This document shows, in pieces, positions 1 through 7,781 of a DNA stretch of 13,708 nucleotides. Made by a program: the position numbers and the translations under genes. Source of the stretch: Candidatus Eiseniibacteriota bacterium. Its GTDB lineage: Bacteria > Eisenbacteria > RBG-16-71-46. Within the stretch, counting starts at the first letter, position 1. The number at the start of each line of letters is the position of its first letter. The notes under the pieces are model-generated. The model was not told the origin of the DNA. It searched no databases and saw only the letters and a list, made by a program, of their open reading frames with translations. The stretch covers positions 1-13,708 of the forward strand of contig CAIXRL010000148.1 in assembly GCA_903921835.1 (NCBI GenBank), given 5' to 3'.

Positions 1-801
1 ATCGGGATCGCGCTGTGGGTGGCGCACGGCGCCGGGTTCGGATCGCGCGCGCAGGGGCTCACGACCAGCTACATGACCTTTGCGGGCCAGCTCTCGCTCA
101 TGGTGCCGGTGGCGTTCTCGGTCGCGGTGAGCGAGAAGCGTCCGCGCTGGCGCCGGGGCGCCGCGCTCGCCGGGGTGCTGGCGCTCGCCGCGCTCGCCGT
201 CACGTTCACGCGCAGCGCGTGGATCGCCACGGTGGTCGCGTGTGCGGTCGTCGCCGGCGTGTGGTCGCCGCTCGCGGTTGGCGGCATCGCGCTGGTGGCC
301 GCGGCGCTGTTCGCGTTCGCACCCGGCACGTTCGGCGCGCGGCTGCGCAGCATCTTCGATCCGCACAACCCGTGGAACCAGCAGCGCGTGCTCATGTGGG
401 GCGCGGGACTGCGCATGTTCCGCGACCACCCGTGGACCGGCGTCGGGCTGCAGGACCTGCACAGGCTCTACGACCAGTACCGCGCGCCCGAGGCCACCGA
501 GCGCGTCGGCCACATGCACAACATCTACGTCCAGATCGCCGCGAACCTGGGGCTGGCGGGACTTGCCGCGTTCGCGTGGCTGTACACGTCCATCGTGCGC
601 ACCACGACGATCGCGCTGCGCCCCCAGCTGGCCCGCCGCGGCCTCGCCGCCGGCCTGCGTGTGGGCGTGCTCGCCACGCTCATCGGCTTCCTGTTCGCGG
701 GACTCTTCGAGTGGAACTTCGGCGACGAGGAGCTGCTCTACGGTCTCTACACGCTCGCCGGTCTCGCCTGGGCCGCGCGGAGCTGGGACAGCGAAACGTG
801 A
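1..801 (+). CDS. O-antigen ligase/polymerase (Wzy/WaaL-type) membrane protein, 3' part
   Basis: The frame is open from the first base, so the gene starts outside the window; 266 C-terminal residues are visible. Hydrophobic segments lie near residues 29-43, 53-69, 75-90, 92-107, 173-196 and 218-236, separated by basic loops, as in a polytopic inner-membrane protein. Between the segments is a soluble loop with family-like motifs: FTRSAW near 69-74, NQQRVLMW at 126-133, HPWTGVGL at 143-150 and the HMHN motif at 171-174 followed by a hydrophobic helix. This arrangement is typical of the O-antigen ligase/Wzy_C family (PF04932), which polymerises lipid-linked repeat units or transfers the glycan to an acceptor in the periplasm. 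Sequence alone does not separate polymerase from ligase. The nearby flippase and glycosyltransferases favour a Wzy-type polymerase. Many ATG codons occur inside the frame; none needs to be the start. Confidence 0.82.
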   Translation: MGIALWVAHGAGFGSRAQGLTTSYMTFAGQLSLMVPVAFSVAVSEKRPRWRRGAALAGVLALAALAVTFTRSAWIATVVACAVVAGVWSPLAVGGIALVAAALFAFAPGTFGARLRSIFDPHNPWNQQRVLMWGAGLRMFRDHPWTGVGLQDLHRLYDQYRAPEATERVGHMHNIYVQIAANLGLAGLAAFAWLYTSIVRTTTIALRPQLARRGLAAGLRVGVLATLIGFLFAGLFEWNFGDEELLYGLYTLAGLAWAARSWDSET

Positions 802-828
802 TCGACGATGTCGCCCTCCGGGGGCGGA

Positions 829-910
829 GCGAGGCGTGCGGAAGTCGAGTGGCGCAGTGGGGCCACGAAGTGGGGTCCCCGCAAGCCAATCGAGCTTCCG
901 CGCGCCTCGC
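829..910. repeat. 82-bp imperfect palindromic intergenic element (REP-like)
   Basis: The left arm (829-853) begins gcgaggcgtgcggaag and the right arm (885-910) ends cttccgcgcgcctcgc. Reverse-complementing the right arm aligns the two over about 25 bp with two mismatches and one single-base bulge. The loop (854-884) contains two direct copies of agtgggg (856-862 and 869-875) and can fold further through ccac/gtgg. It lies just after the Wzy-like stop and before the GT4 gene, where REP/BIME-type elements and transcript-stabilising hairpins are often found. No T-tract follows, so it is not a classical terminator. No transposase is present. Whether it is repeated elsewhere in the genome cannot be seen here. 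Confidence 0.6.
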
Positions 911-912
911 GG

Positions 913-938
913 GAGGGTGGGGCCGACGCCCCGCTCCC
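913..938. repeat. GC-rich hairpin in the wzy-GT4 spacer
   Basis: The core stem ggggc (919-923) / gcccc (928-932) closes a cgac loop. It extends outward through two G-T wobble pairs and further G-C pairs to about 913/938. It follows directly after the larger palindrome. It may be part of the same mobile or structural element, or an independent RNA hairpin. No T-run follows it. Confidence 0.35.
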
Positions 939-949
939 AGTTGCTCGCC

Positions 950-981
950 AGCGTCGGGCCGACGCTCCGTTCGAGGGAGCG
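950..981 (+). promoter_or_regulatory. Two overlapping hairpins reaching the GT4 ribosome binding site
   Basis: Arm agcgtcgg (950-957) pairs with ccgacgct (959-966) around one central base. Arm cgctcc (963-968) pairs with ggagcg (976-981) around a 7-base loop. They share bases 963-966, so only one can form at a time. The second would bury the purine-rich agggag (974-979) that probably serves as the Shine-Dalgarno for the ATG at 989. A role in translation control is inference; in GC-rich DNA such pairings also arise by chance. Confidence 0.25.
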
Positions 982-988
982 CCACGCC

Positions 989-2161
989 ATGAACGTCGCG
1001 CTGGTCCACGACTGGCTCACCGGCATGCGCGGCGGCGAGCGCGTGCTCGAGCGCATCGCGGCGATGCACCCCACGGCGCCGATCCACACGCTGGTGTGGA
1101 CGCGCGGCACGGTCTCCGCCGCGATCGAGTCGCACCCGATCCGCACGTCGTTCCTGCAGCGCCTGCCCGCGGCCGACCGGCGCTACCGCTGGTTCCTGCC
1201 GCTGTTCCCGCGCGCCATCGAATCGCTCGACCTGTCCGGCTGCGACGTCGTGCTGTCCACCAGTCACGCCGCGGCCAAGAGCGTGCGCACGCCGGCCGGG
1301 TGCTTCCACCTGAGCTACATCTTCACGCCCATGCGGTATGTCTGGGATCTCGAGGACGTCTACTTTCCGCCGGGACGTTTCCCGTGGCCGCTGTCGTGGT
1401 ACGTGCGGCGCACGTGCGCGAACCTGCGCGCGTGGGACCGCGGCACCAGCTCGCGCCCGCAGGCGCTGGTCGCCGACTCGCGCCACGTGGCCGAGCGCAT
1501 CCGCCGCTGGTGGGGCCGCGACGCCGACGTCGTCTACCCGCCGGTCGAGGTCGCGCGCTTCACGGCCAACACCGGCGGCCGCGAGCGCTACCTGCTCGCG
1601 GGCGCGTTCGCGCCGTACAAGCGCGGCGACCTCGCGCTCGCCGCCTGTGCGCGCCTGGGCCGCCCGCTCACGGTCGCAGGCAGCGGACAGGAGCGCGGGC
1701 GGCTGGAACGCCAGGCGCCTGCCGGCAGCCAGTTCCTCGGCTGGGTGGCCGAGGAGGCGATGTCGTCCGTGTACGGCTCGGCGCGTGCGCTGCTGTTTCC
1801 GGGCGAAGAGGACTTCGGCATCATGCCGCTCGAGGCGATGGCGAGCGGAACGCCGGTGATCGCGTTCGGCCGCGGCGGCGCGCTGGAGACCGTGGGCCGC
1901 GGCGCGAGCGGGGAGGCGCTGGCGCGCGTGGCCGCCGGCGGGATCGCGCGCGTGCCGGGTGGCGTGCTCTTCGGCACCCAGAGCGCGGAGTGCCTCGCCG
2001 GGGCGATCGGGCTGTTCGAGCGCGAGCGCTTCGACCCGCACGAGCTGCGCGCGCTCGCCATGCCGTTCGCTCCCGGGGTGTTCGACGCGGCGTACCGCGA
2101 GGTCTTCGAGCGGCGTCACGAGGAGTGGCGGCGCAACGGAAAGGACTCCCATGGCGGGTGA
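989..2161 (+). CDS. GT4-family glycosyltransferase (WbaZ-like)
   Basis: The product has 390 residues. The N-terminus MNVALVHDWLTGMRGGERVL is characteristic of a GT4 subfamily often annotated as WbaZ-like mannosyltransferase: HDWL at 7-10 and the GGER loop at 15-18. The C-terminal GT-B half shows AGAFAPYKRGDLAL (204-217) and the EX7E motif E264-E272 in EDFGIMPLE, followed by a G-T-P-V nucleotide-binding turn. Such enzymes are retaining and transfer a hexose from a nucleotide sugar onto the lipid-linked acceptor at the cytoplasmic face of the inner membrane. The frame stays open far upstream, but the ATG at 989 has an agggag about 9 bases before it and gives the canonical N-terminus. The 3' end overlaps the next gene by 11 bp, so the two are probably co-translated. 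The sugar donor is not determinable; mannose is only a guess from the subfamily name. Confidence 0.88.
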   Translation: MNVALVHDWLTGMRGGERVLERIAAMHPTAPIHTLVWTRGTVSAAIESHPIRTSFLQRLPAADRRYRWFLPLFPRAIESLDLSGCDVVLSTSHAAAKSVRTPAGCFHLSYIFTPMRYVWDLEDVYFPPGRFPWPLSWYVRRTCANLRAWDRGTSSRPQALVADSRHVAERIRRWWGRDADVVYPPVEVARFTANTGGRERYLLAGAFAPYKRGDLALAACARLGRPLTVAGSGQERGRLERQAPAGSQFLGWVAEEAMSSVYGSARALLFPGEEDFGIMPLEAMASGTPVIAFGRGGALETVGRGASGEALARVAAGGIARVPGGVLFGTQSAECLAGAIGLFERERFDPHELRALAMPFAPGVFDAAYREVFERRHEEWRRNGKDSHGG

Positions 2162-2927
2162 GCCGGACGACGGGACGATCTTCGACGAGCTGGTCGCGAA
2201 GGCGTGGGGCGAGGCGCCGCCATTGCTGCAGTTCCGCAGCCTGGCCTCGGCGCACCAGTACCGCGAGCTGTACCGGTTGTGGAGGCGATACGTGCCGGCG
2301 GGGGCCGAGGCTCTCGACTGGGGGGCCGGCAACGGGCACTTCTCGTACTTCCTCGCGCGCACCGGCTATCGCGGCACCGGGTTCTCGTTCGGAGCGTTCG
2401 AGTACGAGCGCTGGCTGCCCGACGTGCCCTATCACTTCGCCGCCGGCAGCGAGAGCGAGCCGGTCCGCCTGCCGTTCCCGGACGCCTCGTTCGACGCCGT
2501 CGCGTCGATCGGCGTGCTGGAGCACGTTCGCGAGACCGGCGGCAACGAGGCGGCGAGCCTGGCCGAGATCGCGCGCGTGCTGCGCCCTGGTGGCGTGTTC
2601 GCGTGCTGGCACTTTCCGAACCGCTGGAGCTGGATCGACCTCACGGCGCGCCGCTTTCCGGGCAAGTACGTCCACACCTGGCGCTACACGCCCGGCGACA
2701 TCCGCCGGCTCGTCACGGGCGCGGGGCTCGAGTTGATCGAGACGCGCCGCTACGGCGTGCTGCCGCGCAACTCGCTCCACGCGCTGTTCGGGCCGGCGCG
2801 GGCCGCGCGCTGGACCGCGGTGCTCTGGGACGCGCTCGACGACGTGCTGGGGGTGCCGTTCGGTGTGCTCGCGCAGAATCACGGGTTCATCGCCCGCAAG
2901 CCGGGGGCGGCCGCGCGCGCGGGCTGA
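2151..2927 (+). CDS. Class I SAM-dependent methyltransferase
   Basis: The product has 258 residues with a Methyltransf_11/25-type core. SAM-binding motif I is LDWGAGNGHFS (55-65). A motif resembling LPFPDASFDAV...GVLEHV spans 97-116, and RVLRPGGVF lies at 142-150. The start ATG at 2151 is preceded by ggaaagga and sits inside the last codons of the GT4 gene (11-bp overlap), which implies translational coupling. The C-terminal third (from about residue 160) has aromatic and basic residues (FPNRWSW, HTWRY) that probably form the acceptor pocket. The likely role, inferred from the neighbour, is O-methylation of a sugar in the growing glycan. It could equally act on a nucleotide sugar or a lipid-linked intermediate. 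The gene ends the first plus-strand unit and faces the minus-strand operon across an 88-bp GC-rich convergent gap with small palindromes but no T-tract terminator. Confidence 0.85.
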   Translation: MAGEPDDGTIFDELVAKAWGEAPPLLQFRSLASAHQYRELYRLWRRYVPAGAEALDWGAGNGHFSYFLARTGYRGTGFSFGAFEYERWLPDVPYHFAAGSESEPVRLPFPDASFDAVASIGVLEHVRETGGNEAASLAEIARVLRPGGVFACWHFPNRWSWIDLTARRFPGKYVHTWRYTPGDIRRLVTGAGLELIETRRYGVLPRNSLHALFGPARAARWTAVLWDALDDVLGVPFGVLAQNHGFIARKPGAAARAG

Positions 2928-3015
2928 AGCACCGGTTCGCCGGCCGCCGGGCGTGAGCCGGGGCCGCATCCCGGACGTCTCGTGCGCAACCGCGGGCGCC
3001 GGCCGTGAGCGGCGC

Positions 3016-4032
3016 TCAGCGCGCCGCGATCGCCTCGTGGTAGACGCGCTCGGTGGCCTCGGCGATGGCGCTCCACTCGAACCCCGGCGGCAAGCCGGCG
3101 CGCGGCCGCTCCGGCGGCGCAGCCGTCAGGCGCGTGAGCGCCGTGCTCCACGCCCGCGCGTCGCGCGGGAGGATCTCGCCGTTCACGCCGGGCTCGATGA
3201 TCTCGGCTGCGTTGCCCACGTCGTGGGCCAGCGTGTACAGGCGGCCTGCGAGCATCTCGAGCAGCGCCACGCTGCACCCTTCGTAGTACGAGGGGAGCGC
3301 CCCGAGGTCCGCGGCGTGGATCCAGTCCACCACATCCGCGTGCGGCAGTGGCCCGGTGACGAGGCGCGAGGGCGCGCGCACGGTCCCGCTTCCGCCCACG
3401 GTCACCCAGACGGCCCGCGCCGACTGCGGCACCGCAGCCTTCCAGGCTCGGCCCAGCAGGTCGTAGCCCTTCACGAAGTCGTCACGCCCGATGGTGAGCA
3501 GGACGGTCGTATCGGGCGCGATTCCCCAGCGTGCGCGCACCGCGGCCCGGTCCGCCACCGGATCGGCATGGGTGACCCCGTTGGGGATCACGGTAGCGCG
3601 CGCAGGGTCGAGCCCGTGCCAGCGCGCGAAGTCGCGGCGCACGCGCCCGGCCACGGCGATGAGCCGGGCCGCCCGCTGTGCCAGCCGCCGCTCGGAGGCG
3701 ACCGCGCGCCAGTTGGCGACATTGACGAGCGTCCGCCAGCGGCCAATGCGCACGTAGGTCTCCATTTTGGCGGCGACGCAGAAGTGCAGCGTGCCGACGA
3801 GCGCGCGTTGCGCATCCAGTCCTGCGGGCCACGCGCCGCCGTGGTGATGCACGACGTCGTAGCGCGACAGGTCGGGGTGTGCGATCACGGGGAAGGGAAG
3901 CGGCCGGGAGGCCCGCCCCATGAGCTCCACGGCGTGCCCGCGCGCGACCAGGCCCGCGGCCAGTTCGCGCACGTGCGTCTCCACTCCGCCGGGCAGCGAG
4001 ACGTCGCACCCGCTCTGCAGGAGGATCCTCAT
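3016..4032 (-). CDS. GT4-family glycosyltransferase
   Basis: The product has 338 residues, compact for a GT-B enzyme. It begins MRILLQSGCDVSLPGGVETH, with the GGVETH glycine loop of GT4 enzymes at 15-20. Other marks are VIPNGV (148-153), the start of the C-terminal domain at GRDDFVKGYDLL (182-193), and the EX7E pair E251/E259 in EGCSVALLE. The residues after the motif (AGRLYTLAHDVG) depart from the usual G-x-P-V-V-A pattern, though the D-V-G-x-x-E-I-I tail is kept. The frame extends 23 residues further upstream, but the ATG at 4032 gives the family N-terminus and overlaps the preceding stop as ATGA. With no clear Shine-Dalgarno of its own, it probably depends on re-initiation after the GT2 gene. 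It is the last gene of the minus-strand operon. It probably adds one sugar to the lipid-linked unit; donor unknown. Confidence 0.87.
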   Translation of the reverse strand: MRILLQSGCDVSLPGGVETHVRELAAGLVARGHAVELMGRASRPLPFPVIAHPDLSRYDVVHHHGGAWPAGLDAQRALVGTLHFCVAAKMETYVRIGRWRTLVNVANWRAVASERRLAQRAARLIAVAGRVRRDFARWHGLDPARATVIPNGVTHADPVADRAAVRARWGIAPDTTVLLTIGRDDFVKGYDLLGRAWKAAVPQSARAVWVTVGGSGTVRAPSRLVTGPLPHADVVDWIHAADLGALPSYYEGCSVALLEMLAGRLYTLAHDVGNAAEIIEPGVNGEILPRDARAWSTALTRLTAAPPERPRAGLPPGFEWSAIAEATERVYHEAIAAR

Positions 4033-5003
4033 CGCGCGGCCGGCGGGGGCACAGCGCGGGTGGCGCGCGGGCGGAGCGGCACCACCCATGCGAGGGCCCA
4101 CCAGGCGAGCGCCCCGGCGAGCGAGCGCGGATCGCGCAACGCCCGGGACAGGACGCGGTGCGACTCCGCCGTCAGGCCTTCACGCGCGTACGCCTCGCCC
4201 AGGCGCAGCGCGAAACGCCCCGCGTGCGCGTAGACGGCCACGAACGCCTCCGGGTCGGCGGCCGCGGCGAACGCGGCATACGAATCGGCCCCGGTGTCGC
4301 GGCGTTCCTCGGCGAATACGCGCGCCAGCGCGGCGTAGAACAGCTGCTGGTCGCGGGCTCGGGTGAACACCCCGCGCGCGTGGTGACGCCAAAGATAGAG
4401 GGGCTCGGGAAGATTCGCGAGGCCCGCGTCCGCGGGCAGGCGCAGCCACAGATCGTAGTCCTGTGATGCCCGGAAGGCGCCGCGATAGCCGCCGGCTCGC
4501 ATGTACGCCCCGCGCCGCATCATGACCGAGCCGTGCACGAACGGGTTGGCGCGCGCGAGCAGGCGGCGGATGCGCACCGGCTCGAACGGGACCCGCAGTT
4601 CGCCGGCGGGTGCCCCGGCGTCGTCGATGATGTGCGCCGCGGTGCCCACGAGCGCGACGTCTTCGTGGGCGTCGAGGAACTCGACCTGGCGCGCGAGCCG
4701 CGTGGGATGGGAAACGTCGTCGCCGTCGTGACGGGCCAGCAGCGCACCGGTCGCCTGGTGCGCGGCGAGGTCGAGCGCCGCGGCGAGCCCGACGCCCGCG
4801 GTTCGGATGACCCGCGTGCCCGGATGCGCGGCGGCGTGGCGCGCCAGGATTTCCGGCGTGGCGTCCGACGAGCCGTCGTCGACCGCCACCAGTTCGACGT
4901 CGCGGCAGGTCTGGGCCGCGATGCCGGCCAGGGCGGCGGGCAGGTGCCGCTCGCCATCGCGGCTTGCGAGCAGCACGGAAACGCGTGGCGCCGCGCTGCT
5001 CAT
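4029..5003 (-). CDS. GT2-family glycosyltransferase
   Basis: The product has 324 residues. An N-terminal GT-A fold begins VSVLLASRDGERHLPAAL (8-25). The nucleotide-binding VDDGSSD is at 41-47, the metal-binding DGDD at 93-96 (in ARHDGDDVSHP), and the QDYDLWLRL acceptor-side motif at 181-189. This is an inverting GT2 (PF00535) of the kind that builds O-antigen or exopolysaccharide repeats in the cytoplasm. The C-terminal part (about 230-324) is alanine-rich and helical, with a hydrophobic stretch AGALAWWALAWVVPL near 296-310 that could anchor it to the membrane. The reading frame is open far upstream through the shadow of asnB. The ATG at 5003 is chosen because the GT2 domain begins there and it overlaps the asnB stop as ATGA. 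Its own stop overlaps the following GT4 start in the same way. Confidence 0.9.
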   Translation of the reverse strand: MSSAAPRVSVLLASRDGERHLPAALAGIAAQTCRDVELVAVDDGSSDATPEILARHAAAHPGTRVIRTAGVGLAAALDLAAHQATGALLARHDGDDVSHPTRLARQVEFLDAHEDVALVGTAAHIIDDAGAPAGELRVPFEPVRIRRLLARANPFVHGSVMMRRGAYMRAGGYRGAFRASQDYDLWLRLPADAGLANLPEPLYLWRHHARGVFTRARDQQLFYAALARVFAEERRDTGADSYAAFAAAADPEAFVAVYAHAGRFALRLGEAYAREGLTAESHRVLSRALRDPRSLAGALAWWALAWVVPLRPRATRAVPPPAAR

Positions 5004-6832
5004 CCGTCCGCCCGTACGTCGTACGCGCGTGCCCAGCGCTCGAGCGCGGCCATCCCGAACAACCGATAGGGCGCCAGCTCGTCGGCGCGGCCGGCGAGGA
5101 ACTGCTCCACCTCCGCGCGCAGGGCGCCCGGCCGGTAGAGGGCGCCGGTGGCCACGGGGTCGAGCAGCAATCCCTCCAGCCACGGGCGCATGCCGCCGCG
5201 CAGCCAGCTCTGGATCGGAAGTTGGAAGCCCTGCTTGGCCGCTGCGAGCGGGGCCGCAGGAAGGCGGTCGCGCACCAGGCGGCGCAAAAGCGGCTTCATG
5301 GTCGTCAGCGAGGCGCGCCGCGAGGGTACGATCCGCGCGACGTGCTCGAACAGGCGGTGGTCGAGCAGCGGCGACCGGTTCTCGAGGGCGTGGCGCATCG
5401 AGGCGATGTCGACCTTGAGCAGCAGGTCGTCCGGCAGGTAGACACCCGTGTCCCAGTCGAACAGGGCGCCCGTCAGCCCATACGCGGCGGATTCCAGCTC
5501 CGCCGTCTCGGGTGGCGCGGGGCCGAACAGCGCGTCGAGTCGTTCGCGTGACGTCACCGAGCCCAGCTCGCGCGCCGCGAAGCGTGGTCCGCCGCGCGCG
5601 AGCGTGTCGATGGCCCGCGCGGCGTGGGGCCGGGTCACGGCGCGCAGGGCGGCGAGCCCGCCGGGGAACCGGGCGGCGAGGTCGGCGCGGCGTGCGAAGC
5701 GGTAGCGGGGGTAGCCGCCGAACAGTTCGTCGCCCCCGTCGCCGTTCAGGATCACCTTCACGTACTTCGCGGCCTCGCGCGCGATCAACGCGGTGGTGAC
5801 CACGGCGCTGTCGCCGAGTGGTTCGCCGAAGTGCTCGAGGATGGCATCGATGTCGTGTTCGAGGTCGGGTTCGAGCACCAGTTCGACGTGCTCCGCGCCA
5901 TAGCGCGCGGCGGATGCCCGCGCGATGGCGCGTTCGTCGGGCAGGCCCCGGAAGCCGACGGTGAATGTGCGGATGGGCCTGTGGCCGGCCGCGTGGAGAC
6001 GCTCGAGCACGGTGGTGGAGTCCACTCCGCCGCTCAGGAACACCCCGATGGGCACGTCGCTCACCGTGCGGAGCCTGGTCGCCTCGAGCAGTTCGGCGTC
6101 GAGGCGCTCGAACCACGCCGCGTCGGCACGCTGGGCGGGGTCGGGCGCCGGGAGCCGCCACCAGCGCTCGGGCTCGGGATGCACGCCGGGGGCTGCCCCG
6201 CGCACCGTGAGGAGATGGGCGGCCGGCAGCTTGCGCACGCCCTCGAGCGCCGTGTGGGGCGAGGGCACGTAAAGGAAACGGACGAACTCACGCGCCCGTG
6301 TCCGGTCGAGCCGTGCGCGCACGAACGGCAGGCGCAGGAGCGCCCGGGCCTCGGACGCGAACGCCAGGTATTCGTCGGTGCGCACCCACACGAGCGGCTT
6401 CTTGCCGAGCCGGTCGCGCGCGAGCACGAGGTCGCCGGTGGCCGAGTCGTAGAGCGCGAATGCGAACATGCCGCGCACGTCGTCGAGCGCGGACGGGCCG
6501 CGGCGGGCGAGCAGTTCGACCAGGACCTCGGTATCCGACCGCGTGCGGAACGTCGCACCCTCGGCCTCGAGTGTGCGGCGCAGTTCGTGGTGGTTGTAGA
6601 CCTCGCCGTTCTGGACGATCGCGAAGCGTCCGTCGGCCGAGCGCATGGGCTGCGCCCCGCCGCTGCTGGTGTCGATGATCGCGAGGCGCGCGTGGGCGAG
6701 AACGATCCGGTGGTCGGCGAAGATCCCCTCCCCGTCCGGTCCGCGGTGGCGAATCGCGGCGAGCATCGCCTCGCCCCAGGCGCGTTCAGGGGGCCGCCCG
6801 CCCAGCGCGAGCACGCCGGCGATGCCGCACAT
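5000..6832 (-). CDS. asnB: Asparagine synthase (glutamine-hydrolysing), AsnB-type amidotransferase
   Basis: The product has 610 residues and looks full length and intact. It begins MCGIAG, so after Met removal Cys is the N-terminal glutaminase nucleophile. RHRGPDG (28-34), QNGEVYN (74-80) and RSDTEV (98-103) complete the class II glutaminase domain. The synthetase domain has the ATP-pyrophosphatase loop SGGVDS (267-272), NGDGGDELFGGY (363-374), LLLKVDIASM (470-479) and NRSPLLDH (485-492). Known members convert aspartate, ATP and glutamine to asparagine. Homologues inside polysaccharide loci are widely thought to amidate sugar carboxylates instead. The position here, 4 bp after a methyltransferase and overlapping a glycosyltransferase by 4 bp, supports that second role, but the substrate is inferred. 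Housekeeping asparagine synthesis cannot be excluded. Confidence 0.93.
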   Translation of the reverse strand: MCGIAGVLALGGRPPERAWGEAMLAAIRHRGPDGEGIFADHRIVLAHARLAIIDTSSGGAQPMRSADGRFAIVQNGEVYNHHELRRTLEAEGATFRTRSDTEVLVELLARRGPSALDDVRGMFAFALYDSATGDLVLARDRLGKKPLVWVRTDEYLAFASEARALLRLPFVRARLDRTRAREFVRFLYVPSPHTALEGVRKLPAAHLLTVRGAAPGVHPEPERWWRLPAPDPAQRADAAWFERLDAELLEATRLRTVSDVPIGVFLSGGVDSTTVLERLHAAGHRPIRTFTVGFRGLPDERAIARASAARYGAEHVELVLEPDLEHDIDAILEHFGEPLGDSAVVTTALIAREAAKYVKVILNGDGGDELFGGYPRYRFARRADLAARFPGGLAALRAVTRPHAARAIDTLARGGPRFAARELGSVTSRERLDALFGPAPPETAELESAAYGLTGALFDWDTGVYLPDDLLLKVDIASMRHALENRSPLLDHRLFEHVARIVPSRRASLTTMKPLLRRLVRDRLPAAPLAAAKQGFQLPIQSWLRGGMRPWLEGLLLDPVATGALYRPGALRAEVEQFLAGRADELAPYRLFGMAALERWARAYDVRADG

Positions 6833-6836
6833 CGGG

Positions 6837-7730
6837 TCAGGCCCTTCCGGTGCGCTTCACGGCGCGCGCGTACAGGTACTCGCCGGGGGTGCCCGCCGGC
6901 TCGAAACGGGGCGTCACGCGCATGCGGGTCACCAGCACGCGGTCGATGACGACCGCCTCGCCGAAAACGTACGGCGTCGACTCCGGCGCGAGCAGGTCGG
7001 GGCGGTCCTCGGGCGTCGTGTGGAGTGATGTCGCGAATGTCAGGTCCGAGATCTCGACCGGATCGAAGTCGCGGGCCAGTTCACGGCGCAGGCGCCGCCT
7101 GTCGTACGGATTCACGTGGTAGGGGTTGAGGCGGTTCTCGAAGCGGTTCCAGGCGTCGTTGGGGGTCTTGACGAGCAGCAGCCCGCCTGGCCGGAGCGCG
7201 CGCGCGGCCGCGGCGAGGAAGGCGCGCCCGTCCCGCAGGTGCTCGAGGACCTCGCTGGCAAAGACGACGTCCGCGCTGCCGTCCTCCACCGGGAAGGGCC
7301 GTGTCGCGTCGTGGACGACGAAGTGCAGGTTCGGAAGCACGTGCCGCGCGCGAGCCACGGCGATGGCTTCGGGCGAGACGTCGAACGCATGCACGGTGCG
7401 CGCGTGTGCCGCCAGCAGGGCCGAGCCGGCTCCCTCGTTGCAGCCGGCCTCGACGACCACCCGTCCCGTCGCCTCGGGAAGCGCCAGGTGGTAGGGGATG
7501 AGGTTCACGCGCGTGAAGCCCGAAGGTTGCACGCCGGCGACGAAGCGTTCACAGGACTCCGCCGGATCCACGCCGCCGAAATCGCGGTAGGGGAGGATGC
7601 GCAGATAGTTCGCGCCAAGTGCACCCGCAACGAGGCGAACGTTGGCCCGCGAACGTGCCAGCAGCCGGCGCACGTAGTGCAGGTCGCGATGGACGAACAA
7701 CGCCACGGCAAGGCGGAACAATCTGGTCAA
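6837..7730 (-). CDS. Class I SAM-dependent methyltransferase, first gene of the asnB operon
   Basis: The product has 297 residues. SAM motif I is VVVEAGCNEGAGS (91-103), the adenosine-contact acidic residue is in AFDVSPEA (115-122), ASEVLEHL spans 148-155, and ALRPGGLLLVKTPN lies at 178-191. The downstream LNPYHVNPYD (201-210) is common in methyltransferases of glycan loci. The N-terminal 70 residues are basic and hydrophobic and may contact a membrane or partner. The longest frame begins at a TTG (7730) with poor Shine-Dalgarno support. In-frame TTG and GTG codons a few residues later are alternatives, so the start is uncertain by about 10 residues. The stop lies 4 bp before the asnB ATG. 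The likely role is methylation of a sugar or sugar-lipid intermediate. A stand-alone function is less likely given the tight operon. Confidence 0.85.
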   Translation of the reverse strand: MTRLFRLAVALFVHRDLHYVRRLLARSRANVRLVAGALGANYLRILPYRDFGGVDPAESCERFVAGVQPSGFTRVNLIPYHLALPEATGRVVVEAGCNEGAGSALLAAHARTVHAFDVSPEAIAVARARHVLPNLHFVVHDATRPFPVEDGSADVVFASEVLEHLRDGRAFLAAAARALRPGGLLLVKTPNDAWNRFENRLNPYHVNPYDRRRLRRELARDFDPVEISDLTFATSLHTTPEDRPDLLAPESTPYVFGEAVVIDRVLVTRMRVTPRFEPAGTPGEYLYARAVKRTGRA

Positions 7731-7765
7731 GGAGTCACCGAAGAGCGGAGGATCGCGGGGCCCGA

Positions 7766-7777
7766 GTGGTCAAGCGC
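7766..7777 (-). repeat. 12-bp direct repeat, copy 1 (gtggtcaagcgc)
   Basis: This 12-mer is identical to one at 11155-11166. Both lie upstream of a minus-strand methyltransferase gene and read GCGCTTGACCAC in that direction. At the other copy the TTGACC is well placed as a -35 box. Here no good -10 follows at 16-18 bp, so this copy may be an operator-like site or chance. Confidence 0.3.
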
Positions 7778-7781
7778 GGGC

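Noticed and set aside
680..2362. Long minus-strand open frame of 560 codons opposite the GT4 gene
   Set aside because: It is antisense to a gene with clear GT4 motifs, is very rich in Arg and Ala, shows no domain, and is explained by few stop codons in GC-rich DNA.
808..2736. Plus-strand open frame of 642 codons in a different frame from the GT4 and methyltransferase genes
   Set aside because: The translation is Arg/Ala/Pro-biased and motif-free; it is a frame shadow of the two real genes.
2928..3015. Bidirectional terminator in the convergent gap between the methyltransferase and the minus-strand GT4
   Set aside because: Several short GC palindromes exist, but none has a clean stem plus T-tract in either direction.
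2863..4233. Plus-strand open frame of 456 codons over the convergent gap and the minus-strand GT4 gene
   Set aside because: No recognisable domain; it is opposite a clear glycosyltransferase and biased in composition.
5624..6949. Plus-strand open frame of 441 codons opposite asnB
   Set aside because: It is antisense to a full-length AsnB with all catalytic motifs; the composition is low-complexity.
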